From Antiquaquibacter soli (lineage in GTDB: Bacteria; Actinomycetota; Actinomycetes; Actinomycetales; Microbacteriaceae): a stretch of DNA of 64,000 bases. The stretch is taken from NCBI RefSeq assembly GCF_030580675.1, contig NZ_JAUQUB010000001.1, forward strand, positions 372,001 to 436,000, given 5' to 3'. The position numbers were made by a program, and so were the translations under genes. Positions 1 to 8,773 of this stretch are shown here, piece after piece. The notes beneath the pieces are model-generated. The model searched no databases. It saw nothing but the letters and a program-made list of their open reading frames with translations, and was not told the origin of the DNA. Position 1 is the first letter of the stretch. Each line of letters opens with the position of its first letter.

Positions 1-2
1 CT

Positions 3-20
3 CGGCCTGTAATCAGGCCG
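3..20. terminator. Hairpin at the left edge, possible intercistronic attenuator
   Basis: CGGCCTG at 3-9 pairs perfectly with CAGGCCG at 14-20 around a TAAT loop. No U-tract follows. The first ABC ATPase gene starts about 107 bp downstream. Elsewhere in this window, strong hairpins sit between a sugar-binding-protein gene and the rest of its ABC operon (8651-8689 and 17049-17078). By analogy, this may follow a binding-protein gene that lies outside the window. That last point is inference. Confidence 0.35.
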
Positions 21-127
21 GACTCTGAGTCCACCTAGCCGGTGGTGGGGGAGAACCCGATCTTCCCCGCCACCGGCATCCTCAGTACCCTCCCCCTAAC
101 GGTCCCAACAAGGAAGTCGGCCACGAC

Positions 128-1657
128 GTGACACAGAACATCCTCGAGATGCGGTCCATCACGAAGACCTTCCCCGGCGTCAAGGCGCTCTCCGACGTCA
201 CCCTCCAGGTGGCGCGCGGCGAGGTGCACGCCATCTGCGGCGAGAACGGCGCGGGAAAGTCCACCCTCATGAAGGTGCTCTCGGGCGTCTACCCGCACGG
301 CAGCTACGAGGGCGACATCGTCTTCGAGAACGAGGTCGTCGAGTTCAAGGACATCCGTGACTCCGAGGCCAAGGGCATCGTGATCATCCACCAGGAGCTC
401 GCACTCAGCCCCTACCTCTCGATCGCCGAGAACATCTTCCTCAACAACGAGGTCAAGGGCCGCTTCGGCCTCATCGACTGGGACAAGGCGAACAGCGAGG
501 CCGCGAAGCTCCTCGCCCGAGTCGGCCTGCGCGAGAACCCGACGACGAAGATCCTCGACATCGGCGTGGGCAAGCAGCAGCTCGTGGAGATCGCCAAGGC
601 GCTCTCGAAGCGAGTGAAGCTGCTCATCCTCGACGAGCCGACCGCGGCCCTCAACGACGAGGACTCGGATCACCTGCTCGACCTGATCCTGCACCTCAAG
701 GAGCAGGGCATCACGTCGATCATCATCAGCCACAAGCTCAACGAGATCAAGAAGATCGCCGATTCGGTCACGATCATCCGTGACGGCAAGACGATCGAGA
801 CGATCGCCAAGACGGACGTCACGGAAGAGCGCATCATCAAGGACATGGTCGGCCGCGACCTCGAGCACCGCTACCCCGATCACACGCCGCACATCGGTGA
901 GGAGATCCTGCGCGTCGAGGACTGGACCGCCCACCACCCGCAGGACGTCAACCGCGTCGTCGTCGACAAGGTCAACCTCAACGTCCGCCGCGGTGAGATC
1001 GTCGGTATCGCCGGCCTCATGGGGGCCGGTCGCACCGAGTTCGCGATGAGTCTCTTCGGCCGCAGCTACGGCACCCGCATTTCGGGTCGCGTCTTCAAGG
1101 CGGGCGAGGAGATCCACACCCGCACCGTCGACGAGGCGATCCGCAACGGACTCGCTTACGCGACGGAGGACCGCAAGCAGTACGGCCTCAACCTCATCGA
1201 GGACATCAAGCGCAACATCTCGATGGCCTCGCTGAGCAAGCTCGCCACGGGCGGGCTCGTCAACGACAACGAGGAGTACAAGGTCGCCAACGAGTACCGC
1301 AAGTCGCTCAACATCAAGGCGCCGAACGTGCTCGTCAAGACGGGCAAGCTCTCGGGCGGCAACCAGCAGAAGGTCGTGCTGTCGAAGTGGATCTACTCCG
1401 ACCCCGACGTGCTGATCCTGGATGAACCGACCCGAGGCATCGACGTCGGCGCGAAGTACGAGATCTACACGATCATCAACCGCCTCGCCGCCGAGGGCAA
1501 GGGCATCATCGTGATCTCGTCCGAGCTGCCCGAGCTGCTTGGCATCTGCGACCGCATCTACGCGCTCTCGGAGGGACGGATCACCGGCGAGCTGCCGATC
1601 GAGGAGGCCAACCCCGAGGCCCTCCTCAAACTCATGACCATGGAAACGCCCCGCTAG
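128..1657 (+). CDS. mmsA: Dual-domain sugar ABC transporter ATP-binding protein (MmsA/GguA type)
   Basis: This is the ATPase of a CUT2-type monosaccharide importer; it powers uptake of sugars such as xylose, arabinose or galactose through the permease encoded next. The 509 residues hold two ABC domains. The N-terminal one has Walker [10 protein letters not shown] at residues 38-46 and Walker [12 protein letters not shown]. The C-terminal one carries signature LSGGNQQK and Walker [13 protein letters not shown], with the EDRKQYGL segment typical of GguA/MmsA. Length fits the family (about 510). The start is GTG; AAGGAAG lies 12 nt upstream. The permease gene follows after 35 bp. The matching periplasmic-type binding protein (ChvE-like) is not present downstream and is probably to the left of the window. 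Substrate is not determined. Confidence 0.93.
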   Translation: MTQNILEMRSITKTFPGVKALSDVTLQVARGEVHAICGENGAGKSTLMKVLSGVYPHGSYEGDIVFENEVVEFKDIRDSEAKGIVIIHQELALSPYLSIAENIFLNNEVKGRFGLIDWDKANSEAAKLLARVGLRENPTTKILDIGVGKQQLVEIAKALSKRVKLLILDEPTAALNDEDSDHLLDLILHLKEQGITSIIISHKLNEIKKIADSVTIIRDGKTIETIAKTDVTEERIIKDMVGRDLEHRYPDHTPHIGEEILRVEDWTAHHPQDVNRVVVDKVNLNVRRGEIVGIAGLMGAGRTEFAMSLFGRSYGTRISGRVFKAGEEIHTRTVDEAIRNGLAYATEDRKQYGLNLIEDIKRNISMASLSKLATGGLVNDNEEYKVANEYRKSLNIKAPNVLVKTGKLSGGNQQKVVLSKWIYSDPDVLILDEPTRGIDVGAKYEIYTIINRLAAEGKGIIVISSELPELLGICDRIYALSEGRITGELPIEEANPEALLKLMTMETPR

Positions 1658-1692
1658 CGGGCTGGCGAACCACGCACAAGGAGCACACTTCA

Positions 1693-2904
1693 ATGACGGA
1701 CACCAGTACCAAGCAGCCGGGCGCGGCGTCGCGCGCGTCGTCGACGCTGAGCCACATCGTCAGCGACCTCGGCAAGAACGGCATCTTCATTGCCCTCATC
1801 GCGGTGGTCGTGCTGTTCTCGATCCTCACGCAGGGCATCCTGCTGCGGCCGCAGAACATCTCGAACCTCATCGTCCAGAACGGCTACATCCTCATCCTCG
1901 CCATCGGCATGGTGATGGTCATCGTCGCAGGCCACATCGACCTCTCCGTCGGATCGGTCGCGGCCTTCATCGGAGCCGTGTCGGGTGTGTTCGCGGTGAA
2001 GATGGGGCTGCCGTGGTGGCTCGCGATCATCCTCTCGCTCGCGATCGGCGCGCTCGTGGGGGCCTGGCAGGGCTTCTGGATCGCCTACATCGGAATACCT
2101 GCGTTCATCGTGACGCTCGCGGGCATGCTCATCTTCCGCGGGCTCGCGCTCGTGGTGCTCGGCAACGCGAACATCGGTTCGTTCCCTGAGCAGTACCGGG
2201 CGCTCGGCAACGGGTTCTTGACGGATGTCTTCGGAGACTTCGCGATAGACCCGCTCACCATGGGCGTCGGCGTCCTTGCCGTCATCGGCTTCGTCGTGCA
2301 GCAGGTCCGCACCCGTCGGGGTCGCCAGAGCTACGGCCAGGACGTCGAGCCGATGGGCTGGTTCGTCGCGAAGATCGTGCTGCTCACGGCGGGCGTGCTC
2401 GCCTTCGCCTACGCCCTCGCGAGCTTCAAGGGCATCCCGATCACGCTCATCATCCTCGCCGTGCTCGTGATGGTCTACGGCATCGTCACCAACCGCAGCG
2501 TCTTCGGCCGCCACATCTACGCGATCGGCGGCAACCGCCACGCGGCCGAGCTCTCGGGCGTGAAGACCCGCCAGGTGGACTTCTGGATCTTCGTGAACAT
2601 GGGCTTCCTCGCCGCGCTCGCGGGCCTCGTCTTCACGGCGCGACTCAACCTCGCCGGACCGAAGGCCGGTGACGGCTTCGAGCTCGAGGCGATCTCGGCG
2701 GCGTTCATCGGCGGCGCGGCGGTCCAGGGCGGTGTCGGTACGATCGGCGGCGCCATCATCGGTGGTCTCATCATCGGTGTGCTCAACAACGGAATGTCGA
2801 TCCTCGGCATCGGCATCGAGTGGCAGCAGGCCGTGAAGGGCCTCGTGCTCCTCTTCGCCGTCGCCTTCGACGTCTTCAACAAGCGCCGGGCGGGCGGCGC
2901 GTAA
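1693..2904 (+). CDS. mmsB: Sugar ABC transporter permease (MmsB/GguB/XylH type)
   Basis: This is the membrane channel of the importer whose ATPase is encoded immediately upstream. The 403-residue protein is mostly hydrophobic, with about ten membrane segments. It contains the family motifs GHIDLSVGSVAAF near residue 77 and AIGGNRHAAELSGV near residue 278, the latter being the cytoplasmic loop that docks on the ATPase. A longer central loop (around residues 200-230) containing RTRRGRQSYG is typical of the GguB/XylH branch rather than RbsC. AAGGAG about 10 nt before the ATG supports this start. The gene ends just before a strong bidirectional terminator. Confidence 0.93.
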   Translation: MTDTSTKQPGAASRASSTLSHIVSDLGKNGIFIALIAVVVLFSILTQGILLRPQNISNLIVQNGYILILAIGMVMVIVAGHIDLSVGSVAAFIGAVSGVFAVKMGLPWWLAIILSLAIGALVGAWQGFWIAYIGIPAFIVTLAGMLIFRGLALVVLGNANIGSFPEQYRALGNGFLTDVFGDFAIDPLTMGVGVLAVIGFVVQQVRTRRGRQSYGQDVEPMGWFVAKIVLLTAGVLAFAYALASFKGIPITLIILAVLVMVYGIVTNRSVFGRHIYAIGGNRHAAELSGVKTRQVDFWIFVNMGFLAALAGLVFTARLNLAGPKAGDGFELEAISAAFIGGAAVQGGVGTIGGAIIGGLIIGVLNNGMSILGIGIEWQQAVKGLVLLFAVAFDVFNKRRAGGA

Positions 2905-2920
2905 CTCGCGCTCCACCACC

Positions 2921-2963
2921 ACGACGAAGGCCCCGGGATGCAGCATCCCGGGGCCTTCGTCGT
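2921..2963. terminator. Perfect 20-bp inverted-repeat bidirectional terminator
   Basis: Bases 2921-2940 are exactly complementary to 2944-2963, with a 3-nt loop (CAG). The stem includes GGCCCCGGGATG. It lies between the convergent stop codons of the MmsB-type permease gene and the opposite-strand permease gene ending at 2967, and can serve both transcripts. A/T pairs at the outer stem give short U-containing tails. Confidence 0.85.
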
Positions 2964-2966
2964 GTG

Positions 2967-4193
2967 TCAGGCGCGACCGGCCGCCGCCCTGGACCGCCGC
3001 GACAGGGAGTCGATGACCACTGCGAGCAGGAGCACCGCGCCGGTGATGATGTAGCGCAGCGACGAGTCGGGGTTGATGAGGGCGAGCCCCGATGTGATCG
3101 ACATGATGACGATGACGCCGAGGACGGCCGAGAGCGCGGAGCCGCGACCGCCGAACAGGCTCGTGCCGCCGATGACCGCGGCCGCGATGGCGTTGAGATT
3201 GGTGTCGCCGCCGCCGCTGGACTGGTTCGCCGCCGCGAGCCGGGCCGCCGCGAAGACTCCGCCGAGGGCGGCGAGGCTCGAGCACAGCACGAAGACGGAG
3301 ACGTACACGCGGTTGACCCGGATGCCCGCCCGCCGGGCCGCCTCGACGTTGCCGCCCACGGCGTACACCGAGCGACCCCAGCGGGTTCGGGTGAGGGCGA
3401 GCTGGGTGAGCGCGGCGAGCAGCAGGAAGAGCGCAAACATCACTCCGACGCCGCGCGAGAGGTTGAGGTACCACGCGGCAGCGGTGAGCAGCACGAGCAG
3501 CGCCACGGACCGCACGATGATGGTCCGCAGCGGCACCGCGGGCAGGCGCGCCTCGGTGCGGCGCCGCGCGAGCACGACCTGGCTCCACGCGTAGCTGCCG
3601 ACCGCCGCGACGACGAGCGTGTACGAGAGCCACGCGGGCAGGAACCACTGCGTGCCGAACTGCACGATCCATGACTCGAAGGGCAGGTTGATCGACCCGG
3701 TGCGGCCGAGCACGGCGAGCTGCACGCCGAGTACGCCGAGGAGCCCCGCGAGCGTGATCACGAAGCTCGGCACCCCAAAGCGGGTGCGGATGAGGCCGAA
3801 CAGCAGGCCGACGAGAGCGCCGGATGCCACGGCCGCGACGAGCACGACCGGCAGGGGCATCCCGAGCTCCACGAAGCCGACCGCGAGCACCGCCGACGCG
3901 AGCCCGCTCACCGACCCGACCGACAGGTCGATCTCGCCGATGAGCAGCACGAGAACGACGCCGAGCGCGATCGTGCCGACGGCCGCGCTCTGCATAGTGA
4001 GGTTGACGAGGTTGGTGCTCGACAGGAACGTGGGGTTCAAGATCTCGAAGACGATCCAGATCACGATGAGGCCGGCGACAACGGGGGCCGAGCCGAGGTC
4101 GCCGCCGCGGGCGCGCGCCACGAAGTCGCGGACGGCCGCCCGAGCCCCGGACTCGTTCGGGTCGGCGATCGTCGGGATGTCGGTCGTCGTCAT
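2967..4193 (-). CDS. Ribose/xylose-type ABC transporter permease
   Basis: This is the inner-membrane permease of a CUT2 importer, 408 residues. It has multiple hydrophobic segments, the motif LIGEIDLSVGSVSGL and the ATPase-docking loop YAVGGNVEAARRAGI. A central cytoplasmic stretch rich in Arg (RRRTEARL) separates two halves. The ATG (MTTTDIP) overlaps the TGA of the upstream ATPase gene by 4 bp, which supports translational coupling and this start; a longer open frame continues upstream but overlaps the ATPase gene. It is the last gene of the operon ROK regulator, binding protein, ATPase, permease. Its closest relative in this window is the permease at 9523-10803, which has the same layout. 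Confidence 0.9.
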   Translation of the reverse strand: MTTTDIPTIADPNESGARAAVRDFVARARGGDLGSAPVVAGLIVIWIVFEILNPTFLSSTNLVNLTMQSAAVGTIALGVVLVLLIGEIDLSVGSVSGLASAVLAVGFVELGMPLPVVLVAAVASGALVGLLFGLIRTRFGVPSFVITLAGLLGVLGVQLAVLGRTGSINLPFESWIVQFGTQWFLPAWLSYTLVVAAVGSYAWSQVVLARRRTEARLPAVPLRTIIVRSVALLVLLTAAAWYLNLSRGVGVMFALFLLLAALTQLALTRTRWGRSVYAVGGNVEAARRAGIRVNRVYVSVFVLCSSLAALGGVFAAARLAAANQSSGGGDTNLNAIAAAVIGGTSLFGGRGSALSAVLGVIVIMSITSGLALINPDSSLRYIITGAVLLLAVVIDSLSRRSRAAAGRA

Positions 4194-4981
4194 CGCGCCA
4201 CCGCCGCCGGTCGGGTGCCGCGCAGGAGGGAGGCATCGCTGGCTCCGGTGATCGCGCCGATGATCATCTCGCTCGTGACATCCGCGACCCGCAGGTCGCC
4301 GTTGTTGCGACCGAGGCGCAGCACGACGATGCGGTCGGAGACCGCCTGGACGTCGGCGATGTTGTGGCTGATCAGGATGACCCCGAGCCCGCGCTCGCGC
4401 AACCGCTCGATGAGGTTCAGCACCTCCGCCGTCTGCGCGACGCCGAGCGCGGCGGTCGGTTCGTCGAGGATCACCACCTTCGGATCGCCGACGAGCGAGC
4501 GCGCGATCGCGACCACCTGGCGCTGCCCGCCGGAGAGCGCCGCGACCGGCACGCGCACGGAGGGGATGCGCGCGTTGAGCTCGCGCAGGAGCGTCCACGA
4601 CTGCTGCTCCATCGCCACCTCGTCGAGGCCGCCGTTGGTGAGCAGCTCGCGGCCGAGCCACAGGTTGCTGACGACGTCGAGGTTGTCGCACAGCGACAGG
4701 TCCTGATAGATCGTCTCGATGCCGAGCCCGCGAGCCTCGGTCGGGTTGGAGATCGTGACGGGCACGCCCTCGAACGAGATCTCGCCGGCATCCTGCGGGT
4801 GCACGCCGGAGAGGATCTTCACGAGCGTCGACTTGCCCGCCCCGTTGTCTCCGACGATCGCGACGACCTCGCCGGCATACACGTCGAGGTCGACATCGGT
4901 GAGCGCGCGGACCGCGCCGAAGCGCTTGCTGATGCCGCGAAGCGACAGCAGGTGCTCGGCCGGTTGGGTGGAGTACGTCAT
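4190..4981 (-). CDS. Single-domain sugar ABC transporter ATP-binding protein
   Basis: ATPase of the ribose/xylose-type importer, 263 residues. One ABC domain: Walker A GDNGAGKST near residue 43, signature LSGGQRQ, Walker [14 protein letters not shown], and switch His in ILISHNIADV. Unlike RbsA or MmsA it has only one nucleotide-binding domain, as in FrcA-type systems, so it probably works as a homodimer. The ATG lies 4 bp after the TGA of the binding-protein gene, with AGGTGA just upstream. The 3' end overlaps the permease gene by 4 bp. The paralogue at 8774-9526 has the same architecture. Confidence 0.92.
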   Translation of the reverse strand: MTYSTQPAEHLLSLRGISKRFGAVRALTDVDLDVYAGEVVAIVGDNGAGKSTLVKILSGVHPQDAGEISFEGVPVTISNPTEARGLGIETIYQDLSLCDNLDVVSNLWLGRELLTNGGLDEVAMEQQSWTLLRELNARIPSVRVPVAALSGGQRQVVAIARSLVGDPKVVILDEPTAALGVAQTAEVLNLIERLRERGLGVILISHNIADVQAVSDRIVVLRLGRNNGDLRVADVTSEMIIGAITGASDASLLRGTRPAAVAR

Positions 4982-4985
4982 CGGC

Positions 4986-6032
4986 TCACCTGATCCTCGC
5001 TGCCGCGCAAGCCGCGGCGTACTCTGCTGTGCAGATCTGCTCTACCGTGTACAGCCCGTCGGCGACGACGGAGCTCAGCACCGTCTCGACGGTGACGACC
5101 TGCGCGTCGAGCAGGGTCGTCGGGGTTCCGCCGATCGTGAGCTCGCCGGTCACCGGACGCCCCTCGACGAGATCGTCGACGATCTCCGCCGCGAGGGCCG
5201 CCTCGGCGCGGATGTCCTTGTAGATGGTCATGTACTGGTCGCCCGACACGATCCGCTGGATGGCGGCGAGCTCGGCATCCTGCCCGGTCACGACCGGGAA
5301 GTCCCGGATGCCCGCCGCCTTCAGCGCGGCGATGGCACCGCCGGCCGTGCCGTCGTTGGCGGCGTAGACGCCGCTGATCCGGTCGCCGTACAGCGTCACC
5401 TGGCTCGCGACCCAGTCCTGGGCCTGGTTGGGGCTCCAGTCGGGGGTGTCGAACTCGGCGAGGATCGGGTAGCCGCTCGCCTCGAGCGCGGCGGTGGCGC
5501 CCCGCTTGAACTGCTGCGCGTTGTTGTCGGTGGGCGAGCCGTTGACCATGAGGATGCCGCCCGTCGCGCCCGTGTCATCCAGCCGCTCGACGAGGGCCTG
5601 GGCCTGCAGGTCGCCGATCGTGTCGTTGTCGAAGGAGATGTAGTAGGCGAGTTCGCCGCCGTCGACGATGCGGTCGTAGGCGATGACGGGCACCCCCTGG
5701 GCGTTCGCGGCGATGACGATGCTCACCGCCGCGGCGGAGTCGACGGGATCGAGCACGAGCACTTCGACGCCGGACGCGAGGGCGGCTTCGGCCTGCGACT
5801 GCTGCTTCGCGGCATCCTGGTCGGCGTTCGAGTAGAGGACCGAGTAGTCGCCGAGCTCCTCGAGCCGCTGCGTGAAGATCGGCCGGTCGAGCGCTTCGTA
5901 GCGCGCGGTCTTGACGTCGGGGAGCAGGAGCGCGACCTTGATGGAGCCGTCGTCGGGGGAGCACCCGACGAGGCAGGATGCGGCGACGACGGCGCACAGG
6001 GCGGCCTGCGCTGCTCGTCTCACCGTGATCAT
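4986..6032 (-). CDS. Sugar-binding lipoprotein of ABC importer
   Basis: Extracellular substrate receptor of the importer encoded downstream, 348 residues. The N-terminus (MITVRRAAQAALCAVVAASCLVGCS) is a lipoprotein signal with lipobox LVGC, so the mature protein is lipid-anchored at Cys24 or close to it. The remainder is a periplasmic-binding-protein type 1 fold (Peripla_BP_4): VLVLDPVDSAAAVSIV, VPVIAYDRIVDGGELAYYISFDN and GVYAANDGTAGGAIAAL are typical of xylose/ribose binders. A ribosome-binding site (AAGGTGGAG) precedes the chosen ATG. A much longer open frame runs upstream into the regulator gene and is not used. Its similarity to the binding protein at 7585 suggests related sugars. Confidence 0.9.
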   Translation of the reverse strand: MITVRRAAQAALCAVVAASCLVGCSPDDGSIKVALLLPDVKTARYEALDRPIFTQRLEELGDYSVLYSNADQDAAKQQSQAEAALASGVEVLVLDPVDSAAAVSIVIAANAQGVPVIAYDRIVDGGELAYYISFDNDTIGDLQAQALVERLDDTGATGGILMVNGSPTDNNAQQFKRGATAALEASGYPILAEFDTPDWSPNQAQDWVASQVTLYGDRISGVYAANDGTAGGAIAALKAAGIRDFPVVTGQDAELAAIQRIVSGDQYMTIYKDIRAEAALAAEIVDDLVEGRPVTGELTIGGTPTTLLDAQVVTVETVLSSVVADGLYTVEQICTAEYAAACAAARIR

Positions 6033-6096
6033 CTGGATCTCCACCTTCGTTGGTGCCCGCTGGTCGGGGTACTGCGTGTGTCGGACTCGGAACTCG

Positions 6097-7281
6097 TTAT
6101 CGGGGCGGCCTGACGTCGGCGCCGAGGCCGACGTTCTCGATCGCCAGGGCCAGGCAGCCGAGGACCTCGGCGCGGTCGCCGAGCTCGCCCTGGACCACCA
6201 TGGGCACGCCTCGGGGGCCGGCGAGCGCCGAGCGGTCGAGGGCGTGGCGCAGCGGCGCCAGGAGCGTCTCCCCGGCCCGGGCGAGCTCGCCGCCGATGAC
6301 GAGCAGCTCCGGGTCGAAGAGGTTCGAGAGGCTCGCGGCGGCGATGCCGACGTGGCGCCCGGCGTCGGCGATGACGCGGCGGGAGCTGGCATCCCCGGAC
6401 TCGGCGCGCAGCAGCAGGTCGCGGAGGCGCTGGATGCCCGGGTCGTCGCGGAACAGCTCGAGCAGGGCAGGGCCGCCCGCGAGCGTGTCGAGGCACCCGC
6501 GGCTCCCGCACCGGCAGATCGGGCCGTTCTCGTCGATGGTGATGTGGCCGATCTGGCCGGCCTTGCCGCTCGTGCCGCGGTAGATGGCGCCGTTGATGAT
6601 GAGCCCCGCGCTGATGGTGTGGCCGACTTGGATGTACGCGGCATCCCGAGAGCCGCGGGCAGACCCCGAGCGTGCTTCCGCGAGCCCGCCGAGGTTGGCC
6701 TCGTGATCGACGAAGACGGGGACGTTGACGCGCTGCGCCATCGCCTCGCTGATCGAGACGTGCTCCCACCCGCGCAGGAGGCCGCCCGTCGCAAGCCGGC
6801 CGGTTGCCGCGTCGACGGGCGCGGGCAGGCCTATGCCGATGCCGAGCAGGTCGGTGAAGGAGGCGTTCACCGATTCGAGCATGTCGCTCAGCAGGAGAGT
6901 CGCCCGATCGAGCTCGCGGTCGTGACGGTGGTCGAGGGCGAGCGGAACGTGGTTCTCGGCGACGATCGTCTTGCTCACGTCGGAGATCGCGACGCGCAGG
7001 TGGCGGCTCGAGAAGTGGAGCCCCGCGACGAGGCCGAGGTTGCGCGCGAGGGTCACCTCGGTGGCGCGCCGGCCCGATCGCGACGTCACGGAGGTGTTGA
7101 GAACGCCCGACGCGGCGAGCTCCTTGACGATGTTGGAGACGGTGGCGGGGGAGAGGCCGGTGAACCCGGCGAGCTCGACCTGCGTGAGGTGTCCGTGGTG
7201 CTTGAGCGACTCGACGATGCGCACACGATTGGCTTCGCGCAGTGAAGTCTGCGAACCGGGGGTGGGGCTGCGGCTCGGCAC
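6097..7281 (-). CDS. ROK-family transcriptional regulator, first gene of the ABC operon
   Basis: Probable sugar-responsive repressor, 394 residues. The N-terminal winged helix-turn-helix (LTQVELAGFTGLSPATVSNIVKEL) is followed by a ROK kinase-like sugar-binding domain. The ROK zinc motif CRCGSRGCLDT is intact. It is transcribed with the binding-protein gene 64 bp downstream and diverges from a second binding-protein gene at 7585, so it probably controls both importers. I chose the GTG at 7281, giving VPSRSPTPGSQTSLREANR. The frame is open upstream to a TTG at 7404, but that extension has no family similarity I recognise and would cover the TTGAATTCAA palindrome. The start is therefore not certain. 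The effector sugar is unknown. Confidence 0.85.
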   Translation of the reverse strand: MPSRSPTPGSQTSLREANRVRIVESLKHHGHLTQVELAGFTGLSPATVSNIVKELAASGVLNTSVTSRSGRRATEVTLARNLGLVAGLHFSSRHLRVAISDVSKTIVAENHVPLALDHRHDRELDRATLLLSDMLESVNASFTDLLGIGIGLPAPVDAATGRLATGGLLRGWEHVSISEAMAQRVNVPVFVDHEANLGGLAEARSGSARGSRDAAYIQVGHTISAGLIINGAIYRGTSGKAGQIGHITIDENGPICRCGSRGCLDTLAGGPALLELFRDDPGIQRLRDLLLRAESGDASSRRVIADAGRHVGIAAASLSNLFDPELLVIGGELARAGETLLAPLRHALDRSALAGPRGVPMVVQGELGDRAEVLGCLALAIENVGLGADVRPPR

Positions 7282-7351
7282 CCTGCCAAGATACACTCGC
7301 CGGTCCCGTCGCGCTCGTCCTGCCGAGCCTTTCCCGGGCGTGCTGAAACGT

Positions 7352-7361
7352 TTGAATTCAA
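7352..7361. promoter_or_regulatory. Palindrome TTGAATTCAA, candidate ROK operator 1
   Basis: Perfect 10-bp palindrome in the intergenic region, about 70 bp upstream of the ROK regulator start. Its half-sites TTGAA and TTCAA recur as TTCAA-AGC-TTGAA at 7489-7501 on the other side of the same region. Paired sites next to a ROK repressor suggest autoregulation; no binding data are available. Confidence 0.45.
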
Positions 7362-7458
7362 GCAATAGAGGCGTATGCGTCTCAGCTTTTTTGTCGATCG
7401 TCAAAACAAACCCCGCATAAGGCCCATAATCGCCCGGAATTTCGGGCCGTTACCATCT

Positions 7459-7501
7459 TGTTATCTGTGAGTTCGTCGGCGCTCTATCTTCAAAGCTTGA
7501 A
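7459..7501 (+). promoter_or_regulatory. Putative promoter with overlapping operator TTCAAAGCTTGAA
   Basis: TTGTTA at 7459-7464 and CTCTAT at 7482-7487 are spaced 17 bp and could drive the binding-protein gene at 7585. An inverted repeat TTCAA-AGC-TTGAA (7489-7501) begins directly after the -10 box, where a bound repressor would block initiation. The hexamers are only partial matches to consensus. Confidence 0.4.
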
Positions 7502-7584
7502 CTCATGCACAATCATCCTGCCACCGCTCGACGATGAGCGTGGTACTCGAGGAGTTTCGCCTCACACCACAGAAAGGGAGTGAC

Positions 7585-8634
7585 GTGAAGAAGTCTTCAT
7601 GGATCTCAATCGCCGTCGCGGCCTCCGCTTCAGCACTGCTGCTGTCGGGATGCTCGGCACCGGCGGACGGCGGCGACTCCGCCGCGGCCCGCGCCTGCAT
7701 CATCCTTCCCGACACCGCCTCGTCTCCCCGCTGGGAGTCGGGCGACCGCCCCGCCCTCGAGAAGGCGTTCACCGACGCCGGCTTCGAGTCCGACATCCAG
7801 AACGCCCAGGGCGACGAGGCCAAGTACGCGACCATCGCCGAGCAGCAGCTCAGCGAGGGCTGCGGCGTGATGATCCTCGTCGACTACAACAGCGCCGGAG
7901 TGCAGGTCGCTCAGAAGGCCAAGGACCAGGGAATCCCGGTCATCGCCTACGACCGCCCGATCGCGGGAGCCGACTACTACGTCTCCTTCGACAACGTGAA
8001 GGTCGGCGAGCTCGAGGGCCAGTCGATCCTCGACGGTCTCGCGGCCGCGGGCAAGGACCCGGCCACCGCGTCGGTCGTCTACGTGCCCGGTGACCCGAAG
8101 GACGGCAACGCCGCGATGTTCTCCGAGGGCGCCACGAGCGTCATGGAGGCCGCCGGCATCAAGGCCGCCTTCGAGACCCCCGGAACCTGGGACCCGGCCA
8201 CGGCCGGCACCGGCTTCGAGCAGGCCTACACCGCCCTCGGCGGCAACATCGACGCGGTCTGGGTCGCCAACGACTCCAACGCCGCCGCGGTGATCGCCGT
8301 CCTCGACAAGAACGGCAAGACGGTCCCCGTGTCCGGTCAGGATGCCTCGATCGCCGGTCTCCAGAACGTGCTCCTCGGCAAGCAGACCGCCACGGTCTAC
8401 AAGCCGTTCCAGCTCGAGGCCGAGGCCGCGTCGAAGCTCGCCATCCAGCTGCTCCAGGGCGAGACCCCGTCCGTCGACAAGAAGCTCGACGACGGAACGC
8501 CGTTCATCGCCGTGACCCCGACGCTCGTCGGCCCGTCCGACGTGCAGAAGGTCGTCGACGACGGCAACGCGACCGCCGCGGAGATCTGCACCGACGCCGT
8601 CAAGGCGGCGTGCGAGCAGTACGGCGTCAAGTAG
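7585..8634 (+). CDS. Sugar-binding lipoprotein of ABC importer
   Basis: Extracellular receptor of a CUT2-type importer, 349 residues. Signal sequence VKKSSWISIAVAASASALLLSGCSA contains lipobox LSGC. The mature part is a type 1 periplasmic binding fold: ILVDYNSAGVQVAQKAKDQGIPVIAYDRPIAGADYYVSFDN and AVWVANDSNAAAVIAVL. This resembles xylose-binding proteins such as XylF. The GTG start is preceded by GAAAGGGAG at good spacing; the upstream ATG at 7534 is 17 codons further out and would disrupt the signal peptide. It is followed by a strong hairpin and then the ATPase and permease genes. It is divergent from the ROK operon. Confidence 0.9.
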   Translation: MKKSSWISIAVAASASALLLSGCSAPADGGDSAAARACIILPDTASSPRWESGDRPALEKAFTDAGFESDIQNAQGDEAKYATIAEQQLSEGCGVMILVDYNSAGVQVAQKAKDQGIPVIAYDRPIAGADYYVSFDNVKVGELEGQSILDGLAAAGKDPATASVVYVPGDPKDGNAAMFSEGATSVMEAAGIKAAFETPGTWDPATAGTGFEQAYTALGGNIDAVWVANDSNAAAVIAVLDKNGKTVPVSGQDASIAGLQNVLLGKQTATVYKPFQLEAEAASKLAIQLLQGETPSVDKKLDDGTPFIAVTPTLVGPSDVQKVVDDGNATAAEICTDAVKAACEQYGVK

Positions 8635-8650
8635 CACCACCTAGCAAGTG

Positions 8651-8689
8651 AGGGGCCCTGCATCGGCGGCGTGCCGACGCGGGGCCCCT
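8651..8689 (+). terminator. GC-rich hairpin between binding protein and ATPase genes
   Basis: AGGGGCCC at 8651-8658 pairs with GGGCCCCT at 8682-8689, and TCGGC with GCCGA extends pairing inside the loop. A short TCCC-TTAA tail follows. The ATPase gene begins 84 bp later on the same strand, so this probably acts as a partial terminator or as a 3' stabiliser, giving more binding protein than transporter. Such arrangements are known for binding-protein ABC operons. Confidence 0.6.
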
Positions 8690-8773
8690 CCCTTAACGAT
8701 TCCCCTTCGTGCCGACACGCGGCACACTGGGTGTCGCGGGCAGCGTCGCCCGCGACGATGAAAGGACTTCGGC

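Noticed and set aside
128-1657. Annotation as ribose RbsA
   Set aside because: The dual-domain layout is shared, but the EDRKQYGL region and the paired GguB-type permease with an extended central loop fit the MmsA/GguA branch better.
7282-7404. TTG-initiated extension of the ROK regulator by 41 residues
   Set aside because: There is no ribosome-binding site or family similarity, and it would place the TTGAATTCAA palindrome inside coding sequence.
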